NCBI GenBank assembly: GCA_023254555.1
Contig: JALRLI010000036.1
Coordinates: 1 to 10,419 of the forward strand
Origin: Microbacteriaceae bacterium
GTDB taxonomy: Bacteria; Actinomycetota; Actinomycetes; Actinomycetales; Microbacteriaceae
Direction: 5' to 3'
Length of the DNA: 10,419 nucleotides
The translations under genes were made by a program, and so were the position numbers. Shown here piece after piece: positions 1 through 6,712 of this stretch (position 1 is its first letter; every line of letters begins with the position of its first letter). The notes under the pieces are model-generated. The model ran no database searches. It was not told where the DNA came from and was given only the letters and a program-made list of their open reading frames with translations.

Positions 1-118
1 TCGATTGTCGAGCCTTGGCAACTCGAACTGAGTTCAGGATAAGAAAAATCCCGAAGGCGACGACCGCGGCTAGTGATGTCCAGCCAGCACTCCAGCTGGA
101 GAAATCTATACTCTGCAT
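1..118 (-). CDS. Partial gene for a small membrane protein (N-terminus only)
   Basis: Read on the minus strand, an ATG at 118 opens a frame that stays open to the window edge (39 codons). A purine-rich ribosome site (AAGGGGG) sits just upstream of the start. The peptide begins MQSIDFSSW and contains one hydrophobic stretch, about residues 14-28, followed by a basic segment (residues Arg32, Lys35, Arg37). This is the usual look of a first transmembrane helix with its positive flank in the cytoplasm. It has no signal-peptide cleavage motif or lipobox. The gene is cut by the window, so its family cannot be named. It is divergent from the amidohydrolase gene, with about 70 bases between the two starts, so the two may share control. 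The call that this is a real gene rests on the ribosome site plus the membrane segment. Confidence 0.55.
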   Translation of the reverse strand, partial: MQSIDFSSWSAGWTSLAAVVAFGIFLILNSVRVAKARQS

Positions 119-136
119 TGAGCCCCCTTAAGCTTT

Positions 137-168
137 CCGCTGGTGACAGCCTAAGTGCTAACCAGCGG
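137..168. promoter_or_regulatory. Interrupted inverted repeat between divergent genes (candidate operator)
   Basis: CCGCTGGT at 137-144 is repeated in perfect inverted form as ACCAGCGG at 161-168. Inside it, AGC (148-150) and GCT (157-159) continue the pairing after a small asymmetric bulge. The element lies between the minus-strand membrane gene and the amidohydrolase, just ahead of the latter's ribosome site at 177-183. It could be an operator for a dimeric regulator acting on both genes or a leader hairpin in the amidohydrolase mRNA. The symmetry is seen in the sequence; the function is inferred. Confidence 0.4.
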
Positions 169-188
169 TTCGGGCCAGGGGAGTGCTC

Positions 189-1847
189 GTGTTGAAAGGA
201 ACAATCACGTTGAACGCAGACGCCATAATTCTCGGTGGTGCCGTTTTTGATGGCGAGAGATATCGTCCCGAGCTCAATACGGTAGCGATTCGGGGCGGCA
301 AGATTGTCGCGGTTGGCGGCGAAGAGCTGCAGGCGATGGCGGGAGCATCTACGCAAAAGATAGATGCCGCCGGGGGGCTCATCATGCCCGGATTCATTGA
401 TGCGCACATCCACCCAATCGAGGGCGGGCTCGACATGCTGCGCTGCGACCTGGTTCACGCTGAGACGCGTGACGCGTACCTTGACGTCGTGCGCGACTAC
501 GCGCGCGTGAACCCCAACGTCGAGTGGATTCTCGGCGGCGGATGGAAAATGGCTGCCTTTCCAGGGGGCACGCCACTCGCGGCTGACCTTGATGTGATCG
601 AGCCCAACCGGCCGGTGTATCTGCCAAACCGCGATCATCACAGTGCGTGGGTGAACTCGAAGGCGCTTGAGCGAGCCGGAATCACGGCGAGCACTCCCGA
701 CCCAGACGATGGTCGCATTGAGCGGGACGCGCAGGGTAATCCGAGCGGCACACTGCACGAGGGTGCGATGAATCTCGTGAAACGCCTGATTCCGAGCGAC
801 ACCGACGAGGAGCGCTACGCCGCGTTGATGGCGGCCCAGCGCTATCTGCACTCGGTAGGGGTTACGGCTTGGCAAGACGCAATTGTTGGCGAATACGGTG
901 GGCATTCAGACACTCGCTCGGTGTATCGCATGGCTGATCAACGAGGTGATCTTAAGGCGCGGGTTACGGCAGCACTGTGGTGGCATCGCGACCGCGGTTT
1001 AGCTCAGATTGATGAGCTTCGACGCCAGCGCGACGAATACCTGAGTGAAAACTTCATTGCCTCGACCGTCAAGATTATGCAGGATGGCGTTCCTGAGAAC
1101 CACACCGCTGCGATGCTTGATCCCTACATCAGCGAAGCTTGCCAGTGCGCAGGCGATCATCGAGGGATTGCCATGGTCGATCGTGACGAGCTGCTTGAAG
1201 TGGTTCCGGCACTGGATGCAGACAACTGGCAGGTGCACATTCATGCCATCGGCGACCGGGCAGTACGGGATTCACTTGACGCAATCGAGGTCGCGCTGAA
1301 TCGCAATGGAGTGACTGATAATCGTCACCACCTTGCGCATCTGCAGATTGTGCATCCTGCTGATATTGCTCGATTCGCCAAGCTCAACGTCATTGCGAAC
1401 ATGCAGATGCTTTGGGCAACGAACGAGCCTCAGATGCTTGAGCTGAACCTGCCGGTGTTGGGGCCCGAGCGCTCTGGCTGGCAGTATCCATTCGCCTCGC
1501 TCTGGAAATCAGGCGCACCACTGGCCGCCGGCTCAGACTGGCCCGTCACAACTCCGAACCCTTGGGAGGCTCTGCACGTTGCTGTGAATCGAACTCTTCG
1601 GCGCGAAGACAGTGACTACAACCCGAAGCCCTTCATCGCAGATCAAGCTCTACCACTTGAGGTCGCCCTGGCTGCCTACACCAGCGGTTCAGCCTGGGCC
1701 ACACACGACTCCGGGGCTGGTCGCCTCGAGCCAGGGATGCGCGCGGACATCGTCATCACTGATCGAGATCCTTTCGCAGGCGAAGCTGAGCAGGTCGGCG
1801 AGGTTCTCACCAGAGCGACTTACGTAGGCGGGAAACAGGTTTTTTAG
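189..1847 (+). CDS. YtcJ/NfdA-type metal-dependent amidohydrolase
   Basis: A member of amidohydrolase family 3 (the YtcJ / N-substituted formamide deformylase group), cytosolic enzymes that cleave amide or formamide bonds using bound metal. Visible motifs, numbered from the GTG at 189, are the metal-binding HIH at residues 73-75 in the context GFIDAHIHP, the lysine-containing strand VKIMQDG (Lys295), HIHAIGD (His350/352), His384 in the LAHLQIVH segment, and the metal-binding Asp450 in AAGSDWPV. A C-terminal RLEPGMRADIVI stretch completes the composite beta-sandwich domain. At 552 residues it is full length for the family. The first in-frame GTG (183) overlaps the ribosome site AGGGGAG (177-183), so 189 is preferred. 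TTG 192, or TTG 210 with its own AAAGGA at 195-200, are also possible. The amino acid importer begins about 145 bases downstream on the same strand. The substrate is unknown; the neighbourhood suggests an imported N-acylated or amide compound. Confidence 0.9.
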   Translation: MLKGTITLNADAIILGGAVFDGERYRPELNTVAIRGGKIVAVGGEELQAMAGASTQKIDAAGGLIMPGFIDAHIHPIEGGLDMLRCDLVHAETRDAYLDVVRDYARVNPNVEWILGGGWKMAAFPGGTPLAADLDVIEPNRPVYLPNRDHHSAWVNSKALERAGITASTPDPDDGRIERDAQGNPSGTLHEGAMNLVKRLIPSDTDEERYAALMAAQRYLHSVGVTAWQDAIVGEYGGHSDTRSVYRMADQRGDLKARVTAALWWHRDRGLAQIDELRRQRDEYLSENFIASTVKIMQDGVPENHTAAMLDPYISEACQCAGDHRGIAMVDRDELLEVVPALDADNWQVHIHAIGDRAVRDSLDAIEVALNRNGVTDNRHHLAHLQIVHPADIARFAKLNVIANMQMLWATNEPQMLELNLPVLGPERSGWQYPFASLWKSGAPLAAGSDWPVTTPNPWEALHVAVNRTLRREDSDYNPKPFIADQALPLEVALAAYTSGSAWATHDSGAGRLEPGMRADIVITDRDPFAGEAEQVGEVLTRATYVGGKQVF

Positions 1848-1867
1848 TCCGAAATTCGTTGTTTTTC

Positions 1868-1917
1868 GTGAACAAACCTCTGAATTCATATGTTTGTAAC
1901 CTTTTCGGTTCACAAGC
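1868..1917. promoter_or_regulatory. Cluster of three related half-sites ahead of the ABC operon
   Basis: GTGAACAAAC (1868-1877, plus orientation), GTTTGTAAC (1892-1900, minus orientation) and GTTCACAAGC (1908-1917, plus orientation) are variants of one half-site. The first two form a dyad whose centre coincides with the palindrome TGAATTCA at 1881-1888. The second and third also face each other around a 7-base gap, forming an imperfect inverted repeat. This lies upstream of the amino acid importer and looks like an operator region for a dimeric regulator. The regulator cannot be identified from the sequence. Confidence 0.4.
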
Positions 1918-1938
1918 CGTTCGTATTGGCGGTAGATT
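1909..1938 (+). promoter_or_regulatory. Possible promoter of the amino acid ABC operon
   Basis: TTCACA (1909-1914) and TAGATT (1933-1938) are separated by 18 bases and resemble a housekeeping sigma promoter. The TANNNT form of the -10 box is the usual actinobacterial one. The -35 box overlaps the third half-site of the cluster at 1868-1917, which would fit repression at the promoter. Transcription would start near 1945, leaving a leader of roughly 50 bases before the ATG at 1993. The match is modest. Confidence 0.3.
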
Positions 1939-1992
1939 ACAGACAAGGCAATGAAGCCCAACTTCTTGCCTGTAGATGAAAGGTAAGACTCA

Positions 1993-2883
1993 ATGAAGAA
2001 GAAACTTCTTGCAGCGATCGCCGCAGCAGGTATCGCGGCGCTTGCGCTGACTGGCTGTGTTGACAACTCAACCGGTGCAGATTCAACGAAATCTGAAAGC
2101 AATGTCGCTGTAGACGAGGCTGCTGCAGCGCTTCTGCCAGCAGACATCAAAGAAGCTGGCGTGATCAAAGTTGGTATCGACCCAACCTACCCACCGAATG
2201 ATTACAAAGATGACGCTGGAAATATCGTCGGATGGGAAGTTGAGCTTTTTGACGCGGTTGCTGCCAAGCTCGGCGTGAAGGCAGAGTACAACGCCGCAAA
2301 GTTTGACAACATCATCCCTGGTATTGAGGGCGGCAAGTACAACGTCGGTGTTTCATCGTTCTTTGACAAGCTCGAGCGTCAGAAGGTCGTGAACATGGTG
2401 TCTTACTACATTGCTGGTAGCCAGTTCGCATCGCGCAAGGGTGAATCACTCAGCGTAGACAACCTCTGTGGCCTCAAGGTTGCCGCTCAGAACGGAACCT
2501 CACAGTACCTTGAAGACGTCCCAGGTATGTCGAAGGCGTGTACCGATGCGGGTAAAGCAGAAATCACACTCCTCGGTTTTGACACTCAGGATGAAGCAAC
2601 CAACGCAGTGATGGTTGGTAAAGCCGATGCAATGGTTGCTGACTCACCGGTTGTTCAGTACGCCGTGGCACAGAACAGCGACAAGCTTGCTCTGCTCGGA
2701 GATATCTACGCAACCTACTTCTACGCAATGCCAGTGGCTCTTGATAGCAAGCTCGATCTCGCTCTCCAGGCCGCAGTTCAGTCGCTGATCGATGATGGTA
2801 CCTACATCGACATTCTCACTCAGTGGGGTGTTGAAGCAGGCGCAATCGAGAAGTCTGAAATCAACGCTGAGAAGACCAAGTAA
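1993..2883 (+). CDS. Amino acid ABC importer, lipoprotein substrate-binding protein
   Basis: Extracytoplasmic binding protein of the polar amino acid uptake family (SBP family 3). It captures the substrate outside the cell and delivers it to the permease encoded next. The N-terminus is a lipoprotein signal: KKK, a hydrophobic run, then the lipobox LTGC with Cys22 as the likely lipidated residue. A polar linker follows, then the mature domain from about residue 56 (VIKVGIDPTYPP). Typical ligand-site elements follow: the GWEVELFDAVA helix (80-90), the KLERQKV segment with Arg129, and AMVADSPV (213-220). Cys159 and Cys183 may form a disulfide. The ATG at 1993 has GAAAGG at 1978-1983. The coding sequence favours a restricted set of codons, consistent with high expression of a binding protein. 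The permease start follows after 11 bases. Which amino acid is bound cannot be told from the sequence. Confidence 0.93.
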   Translation: MKKKLLAAIAAAGIAALALTGCVDNSTGADSTKSESNVAVDEAAAALLPADIKEAGVIKVGIDPTYPPNDYKDDAGNIVGWEVELFDAVAAKLGVKAEYNAAKFDNIIPGIEGGKYNVGVSSFFDKLERQKVVNMVSYYIAGSQFASRKGESLSVDNLCGLKVAAQNGTSQYLEDVPGMSKACTDAGKAEITLLGFDTQDEATNAVMVGKADAMVADSPVVQYAVAQNSDKLALLGDIYATYFYAMPVALDSKLDLALQAAVQSLIDDGTYIDILTQWGVEAGAIEKSEINAEKTK

Positions 2884-2894
2884 GGTTTTCTCCG

Positions 2895-3851
2895 TTGACC
2901 AATCAACAAGAGTCGCAGGGGTCGTCGAGCACACGCTCGGCGGCCTCTGAGGCCAACGACATTCCACCTATCAAAGCGATAAAGCTGCGTCATCCATTCC
3001 GATGGATTTTCGCGGCAATCATCGTTGCGTACGCAGCCGCTTTTGTCGTGGATGCTGCAATAAATCGGCCGGTGTATGACTGGCCAACGTTCGGCAAATT
3101 CATTTTTGACAAGCGCATTTCTGAAGCAGCGCTCGTCACACTAGAGCTCACCGTTCTTTCGATGGTGCTCGCTGTAGTTCTGGGAATTCTGCTGGCAGTA
3201 ATGAGGCTGTCGCCGAATCCAATTTTCAAATCAGTAGCTTGGTTCTACCTCTGGTTCTTCAGGGGTACCCCGGTCTATGTTCAACTCGTATTCTGGGGCC
3301 TACTTGCGACTGTGTATCCGGTCATTTTCTTAGGCCTGCCTTTTGCGCCACCACTACTTGAGTTTCCTACCGCTGATGTTCCTGTGTTCTGGATTGCGGT
3401 CATTGGCCTGGGTATGAACGAAGCCGCCTACATGGCTGAAATTGTGCGTGCCGGAATTATGTCGGTAGACAAGGGACAAGAAGAAGCCTCGACGGCGCTC
3501 GGTATGTCGTGGACTCAATCGATGACCCAGGTGGTGCTCCCTCAGGCGATGCGAGTGATTATTCCGCCAACGGGCAACGAAGTGATTTCAATGTTGAAGA
3601 CGACTTCACTGGTTGCGGCCGTTCCATTCAGCCTCGACCTCTATATGCGCTCGCGGGATATCGCTGCACCAATCTTCAAACCAATTCCTCTTCTGCTCGT
3701 CGCTTCAGCTTGGTACTTGCTCTTCACCTCGATTCTGATGGTTGGTCAGTACTACCTTGAAAAGCGCTTCTCACGCGGCGCTACCGGTATGAAACTCACC
3801 AGAAAGCAGATTCGCGAAGCGGCCGCAAACCAGGAGGAGAGCGATGACTGA
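2895..3851 (+). CDS. Amino acid ABC importer, permease (HisM/GlnP type)
   Basis: Inner membrane subunit of the polar amino acid importer. After a hydrophilic, Ser/Glu-rich N-terminal tail of about 35 residues, hydrophobic segments lie near residues 36-57, 78-103, 113-150, 163-183 and 265-287. The conserved EAA loop, which docks on the ATPase, is clear at about 194-218 (EEASTALGMS, then VVLPQA). The tail is basic then acidic (LTRKQIREAA, EESDD). The start is TTG at 2895, 9 bases after a TAAGG ribosome site. The next Met lies inside the second membrane segment, so TTG is the only sensible start. The 3' end overlaps the ATPase gene by 8 bases. There is a single permease gene in this operon, so the transporter is probably a homodimer in the membrane. 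Confidence 0.93.
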   Translation: MTNQQESQGSSSTRSAASEANDIPPIKAIKLRHPFRWIFAAIIVAYAAAFVVDAAINRPVYDWPTFGKFIFDKRISEAALVTLELTVLSMVLAVVLGILLAVMRLSPNPIFKSVAWFYLWFFRGTPVYVQLVFWGLLATVYPVIFLGLPFAPPLLEFPTADVPVFWIAVIGLGMNEAAYMAEIVRAGIMSVDKGQEEASTALGMSWTQSMTQVVLPQAMRVIIPPTGNEVISMLKTTSLVAAVPFSLDLYMRSRDIAAPIFKPIPLLLVASAWYLLFTSILMVGQYYLEKRFSRGATGMKLTRKQIREAAANQEESDD

Positions 3852-4653
3852 GAACAAGATCATCACTGAACTGGTAGACGTGCCAGGTAAATCAGAGTTC
3901 ATGGTCAAAGCAGAGCGCGTCGTAAAGAGCTATGGCCAGAACACAGTTTTGAAAGACATCAACATTGAAGTCAAGCGCGGCGAGGTGATGTGTTTGGTCG
4001 GCCCGTCAGGCTCGGGCAAATCAACGTTCTTGCGCTGCATCAACCACCTCGAGTCAATCGACGGTGGCCGACTCTATGTTGACGGCGAAATCGTTGGCTA
4101 CCGCCAAAAGGGCGAGAAACTCTATGAGCTCAAGCCAAAAGAGGCGGCCGCGCAGCGCCGTGACATCGGAATGGTGTTTCAACGCTTCAACCTGTTTCCG
4201 CATATGACGGTGCTTGAGAACGTTACGCACGCGCCAATCAAGGTTCGCAAGCAGAACAAGGCGAAGGCTATTGAGCGAGCGAAAGAACTCATCGATCGCG
4301 TGGGGTTGAGTGCGAAGCTGAACTCGTATCCGGCCCAGCTTTCGGGCGGTCAACAGCAGCGCGTTGCGATTGCTCGCGCGCTGGCGATGGAACCCAAGCT
4401 CATGCTGTTTGATGAGCCAACTTCCGCGCTCGATCCTGAACTGGTTGGTGAAGTACTCGATGTGATGAAGGCTCTCGCCAAGTCGGGAATGACGATGGTT
4501 GTTGTCACTCACGAAATGGGCTTCGCGAAAGAGGTGGGTGACTCGCTGGTCTTCATGGATGGCGGCGTCGTCGTCGAAGCTGGCGACCCTCGCCAGGTTC
4601 TTGACAACCCTCAGCACGAGCGCACCAAGGCTTTCTTGTCGAAAGTGTTCTAG
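3844..4653 (+). CDS. Amino acid ABC importer, ATPase subunit (GlnQ/HisP type)
   Basis: Cytoplasmic ATP-hydrolysing subunit that powers the importer. All nucleotide-binding motifs are intact: Walker A GPSGSGKST (53-61), Q-loop Gln113 in VFQRFNLFPH, signature LSGGQ (166-170), Walker B LMLFDE (186-191) with catalytic Glu191, D-loop SALD (194-197) and switch His223. The insertion between Walker A and the Q-loop (GYRQKGEKLYEL) is characteristic of the polar amino acid subfamily. The 269-residue length fits the family, with about 18 extra residues at the N-terminus. The ATG at 3844 sits 5 bases behind a strong AGGAGGAGA site (3832-3840) inside the permease gene. It overlaps the permease stop by 8 bases, which indicates translational coupling. 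Confidence 0.96.
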   Translation: MTENKIITELVDVPGKSEFMVKAERVVKSYGQNTVLKDINIEVKRGEVMCLVGPSGSGKSTFLRCINHLESIDGGRLYVDGEIVGYRQKGEKLYELKPKEAAAQRRDIGMVFQRFNLFPHMTVLENVTHAPIKVRKQNKAKAIERAKELIDRVGLSAKLNSYPAQLSGGQQQRVAIARALAMEPKLMLFDEPTSALDPELVGEVLDVMKALAKSGMTMVVVTHEMGFAKEVGDSLVFMDGGVVVEAGDPRQVLDNPQHERTKAFLSKVF

Positions 4654-4697
4654 GCATCACTGTTTGATGCTGTGCGGGGGGAGTGCCCCTCATGAGG
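4654..4697. repeat. Nested short inverted repeats after the ABC operon
   Basis: Directly after the ATPase stop there are three small dyads. GCATCA / TGATGC (4654-4659 and 4665-4670) has a 5-base loop. GGGG / CCCC (4677-4680 and 4686-4689) has a 5-base loop. The 10-bp perfect palindrome CCTCATGAGG is at 4688-4697. No T-run follows the stems, so a classic intrinsic terminator is not evident, although the first two could weakly terminate or stabilise the operon mRNA. Confidence 0.35.
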
Positions 4698-4700
4698 TAT

Positions 4701-4735
4701 TACTTTAAGTTTCAAGCATTTACTTGAACTTTCAA
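4701..4735. promoter_or_regulatory. Two tandem operator-like repeats upstream of yceI
   Basis: TACTTTAAGTTTCAA (4701-4715) and TACTTGAACTTTCAA (4721-4735) match at 13 of 15 positions and start exactly 20 bases apart, about two helical turns. The second contains the perfect dyad TTGAA-CT-TTCAA (4724-4735); the first has the same dyad with one mismatch (TTTAA-GT-TTCAA). Short TTGAA/TTCAA-type dyads of this size are typical of MarR-family binding sites, but the regulator is not encoded in the window. TTGAAC at 4724-4729 could also serve as a -35 box, though no convincing -10 box follows at the right distance. Confidence 0.5.
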
Positions 4736-4758
4736 CTAATAACGATTACGCTGAACAT

Positions 4759-4780
4759 AACTCGCCCAGTTTGGCGAGTT
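4759..4780 (+). promoter_or_regulatory. Perfect 8-bp hairpin in the yceI leader
   Basis: AACTCGCC (4759-4766) pairs perfectly with GGCGAGTT (4773-4780) around the 6-base loop CAGTTT. The hairpin ends 12 bases before the ribosome site AAGGAA (4793-4798) of yceI. No T-run follows, so it is not an obvious terminator. It may protect the mRNA 5' end, tune translation, or be a DNA-level operator. The function is inferred only. Confidence 0.4.
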
Positions 4781-4803
4781 CACTCAATTGGCAAGGAACC
4801 AAA

Positions 4804-5370
4804 ATGACTATTTCAGCAGACGCTATTCCCGGCTACAAAGCCGGAACCTGGGTAATTGACCCAACCCACTCATCAGTTGGATTCTCAGTTCGTCACCTGA
4901 TGATTAGTAAGGTCAAAGGCACTTTTGATCAGTTTGAAGCCACCTTCGTCACGGGTGAGAACCCGCTCGATACCAAGGTGAGTGCAGTTGCACAGGTTGC
5001 ATCAATCAACACGAACGAAGAAAACCGTGACGGCCACCTGCGAACGAACGACTTCTTCGAAGCAGAAACGCACCCAACCATTTCGTTCGAATCGACCGGC
5101 GTGAAGGTGAAAGATGCTGCAGAGGGTGAGTACATCGTCACCGGCAACCTCACTATCAAGGGTGTCACCAAGAGCGTCGACTTCGACTTCGAGTTTGGTG
5201 GATTCGCCACCGATCCCTACGGCAACTACAAGGCTGCAGCAACCGCTGAAGCCGAGATCAACCGCAACGACTTCGGCCTCACCTGGAATGCACCACTCGA
5301 AACTGGCGGAGTTCTTGTCGGTGAAAAAGTGAAAATCACCATCGACCTGCAGGCAGCGCTTCAGGCGTAA
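4804..5370 (+). CDS. yceI: YceI family polyisoprenoid-binding protein
   Basis: A lipocalin-like beta-barrel protein of the YceI family, members of which bind isoprenoid chains such as polyprenols or quinones in a hydrophobic tunnel. Family landmarks are all visible: the WVIDPTHSSVGFSVRH opening (residues 16-31), VKGTFDQF, the RDGHLRTNDFF segment, LTIKGVTKSVDF, and the INRNDFGLTWN region followed by VLVGEKVKI near the C-terminus. The length is 188 residues. There is no signal peptide, so this is a cytosolic form, as is common in actinobacteria, unlike the periplasmic Escherichia coli protein. The ATG at 4804 is preferred to the in-frame TTG at 4771 because AAGGAA lies 5 bases ahead of the ATG, and the TTG falls inside the leader hairpin. 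The gene stands alone between its own upstream operators and a strong terminator. Its physiological role is not known. Confidence 0.93.
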   Translation: MTISADAIPGYKAGTWVIDPTHSSVGFSVRHLMISKVKGTFDQFEATFVTGENPLDTKVSAVAQVASINTNEENRDGHLRTNDFFEAETHPTISFESTGVKVKDAAEGEYIVTGNLTIKGVTKSVDFDFEFGGFATDPYGNYKAAATAEAEINRNDFGLTWNAPLETGGVLVGEKVKITIDLQAALQA

Positions 5371-5385
5371 TCGCCGCAGCCGATG

Positions 5386-5415
5386 AGGGAGACACCCAGT
5401 CGGGTGTCTCCCTTT
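5386..5415 (+). terminator. Intrinsic terminator after yceI
   Basis: AGGGAGACACCC (5386-5397) and GGGTGTCTCCCT (5402-5413) form a perfect 12-bp stem with a 4-base AGTC loop, followed by TT and then a pyrimidine-rich CTCGTT stretch. It begins about 15 bases after the yceI stop. The stem is strong although the U-tract is short. Confidence 0.85.
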
Positions 5416-5487
5416 CTCGTTACTGCGCGTGGTGCTGGCTCCAAGTTTCACCGGTATTTCTCACAGCATCCCACTTCAGAATTTCCC

Positions 5488-5493
5488 TAAACT
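5488..5493 (+). promoter_or_regulatory. Possible -10 box of the lipase gene
   Basis: TAAACT fits the actinobacterial TANNNT -10 pattern and would place the transcript start near 5500, about 36 bases ahead of the lipase ATG. No good -35 box is seen. The motif ACCGGTA occurs twice around it (5450-5456 and 5504-5510), the second within the palindrome TACCGGTA (5503-5510), which could be a regulator site. Confidence 0.25.
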
Positions 5494-5535
5494 GTGAAGC
5501 ACTACCGGTAAGCGGTACATAGTCAAAGGAGACTC

Positions 5536-6615
5536 ATGGGCGAACTACTCATCAGCAGCGAGAGCATCCCAACGTCAATCGTGAATGCACAGGCCTACCG
5601 CATCCGCTACCACTCACGCGATGTGAACGGAAGTGCCACCGAGTCGACCGGTCTTGTGATTGCTCCCAAAGCAGCTGGCGAGAACCGTAAGGTGATGTCG
5701 TGGGCGCATGGCACGACAGGTCTGGGAGATGCGGCCTGCCCATCAGCCCAGCCAGACCCCGCGCGTGAGCTCATCACATATTTTGAGTCGGGTTCACAAA
5801 CCCAAATCGATTACGGGATCCCAGGCCTTCAACAGTTCATCGATGATGACTGGATCGTCGTGGCCACTGACTACCAAGGCCTTGGTACGCCTGGCACACA
5901 CCAGTACACGGTTAACCGCACGAACGCCCGCGACGCCGTCAACATTGTGCACGCCGTGCGTGAGATGAACGTCGGGGCTGGAAGCCGGTTCGGTGTCATT
6001 GGTTGGTCGCAGGGTGGTGGCACCGCAGCAGCAACTGTCGAATTGGATGCTGAAGACTACAGCGACCTCGAAATCGTTGGCGCCGTGGCGATGTCGCCTG
6101 GTGTGCCCTATATTGCGGCAACCCTTCCAGGGTTAGGATCAGCACTCGCTGGCGGTGAGATTCCGCCAGACGGTCACCTGTTCATGATTTTAGGTGGGAT
6201 GGCGACAGCCTTCCCTGACACGCTGTCGCTCGATGACGTTTACACGCCCGTCGGCAAACAGATCTTCGAAAACAACTGGAACACGCAACCTGTTCACCAC
6301 TTGAGCGACATCCTTGACCGAGCGTTCAAGCATCAGGGCCCGGTGATGGCTGTCAACAAGGAGAAGCTGCCTGTTTGGCTTGAGGCGTTCAAAGCTGGTT
6401 CTGCTGCGCTCAAGAAGCCAATCGCTCCAGTGCACGTGCTGATTGATGCACAGTATGACGGGCCCTGTCCGTTGTCGTGGCAAGAGGGGTACATCAGCGC
6501 GATCAAGGCTCTCGGCGGCGAGATCAGCTCCACGAGCTATCCGAACGACGACCACTTCTCATTGCCACAAAGCTCAATTGCCGAAGCGAGGCAGTGGCTC
6601 GACGCGAGATTCTAG
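5536..6615 (+). CDS. LIP-family lipase/esterase (alpha/beta hydrolase), no signal peptide
   Basis: A serine hydrolase of the secretory lipase (LIP, Candida-lipase-like) family, which hydrolyses ester bonds in acylglycerols or related esters. The probable catalytic triad is visible: nucleophile Ser158 in GWSQGG (156-161), Asp308 in DAQYDGP, and His340 in DDHFSL. The oxyanion-side motif MSWAHGTTGLGD (54-65) and the DYQGLGTPG segment (112-120) are typical of the family. The 359 residues cover the whole catalytic domain. Most relatives carry a secretion signal, but this protein starts MGELLISSES with no hydrophobic leader, so it should stay in the cytoplasm. The ATG at 5536 has AAAGGAG at 5525-5531, and no upstream in-frame extension with a leader was seen. 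It is a single gene, downstream of the yceI terminator. Alternative activity on other esters is possible. Confidence 0.88.
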   Translation: MGELLISSESIPTSIVNAQAYRIRYHSRDVNGSATESTGLVIAPKAAGENRKVMSWAHGTTGLGDAACPSAQPDPARELITYFESGSQTQIDYGIPGLQQFIDDDWIVVATDYQGLGTPGTHQYTVNRTNARDAVNIVHAVREMNVGAGSRFGVIGWSQGGGTAAATVELDAEDYSDLEIVGAVAMSPGVPYIAATLPGLGSALAGGEIPPDGHLFMILGGMATAFPDTLSLDDVYTPVGKQIFENNWNTQPVHHLSDILDRAFKHQGPVMAVNKEKLPVWLEAFKAGSAALKKPIAPVHVLIDAQYDGPCPLSWQEGYISAIKALGGEISSTSYPNDDHFSLPQSSIAEARQWLDARF

Positions 6616-6700
6616 CCGTGGGTAGCCTCGCTAACTGGTGTGCTTTCGTCATCTACGAAGCCTCCATTCATGGCAGGCTCGCTTACCAACGCAGATGAGC

Positions 6701-6706
6701 TAGTCT
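6701..6706 (+). promoter_or_regulatory. -10 box suggesting a leaderless photolyase mRNA
   Basis: TAGTCT matches the actinobacterial TANNNT -10 pattern and ends 6 bases before the ATG at 6713, the spacing expected if the A of the ATG is the first transcribed base. No well-spaced ribosome site precedes this ATG (only AGGG touching the start), which supports leaderless translation. No clear -35 box is seen. Confidence 0.45.
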
Positions 6707-6712
6707 CAGGGC

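Noticed and set aside
4054..4617. A 187-codon minus-strand open frame inside the ABC ATPase gene
   Set aside because: It is antisense to an intact ATPase with all motifs, and its residue composition is that of a shadow frame.
4654..4697. A strong intrinsic terminator for the ABC operon
   Set aside because: The stems are short and no T-run follows, so this was listed only as inverted repeats of uncertain role.
4771..4803. A TTG start 11 codons upstream for yceI
   Set aside because: It lies inside the leader hairpin without a ribosome site, while AAGGAA is well placed for the ATG at 4804.
6616..6712. A regulatory element or small gene between the lipase and photolyase
   Set aside because: Only a weak 5-bp dyad (TTCGT/ACGAA) and the -10 box are present, with no coding potential or convincing structure beyond the promoter.
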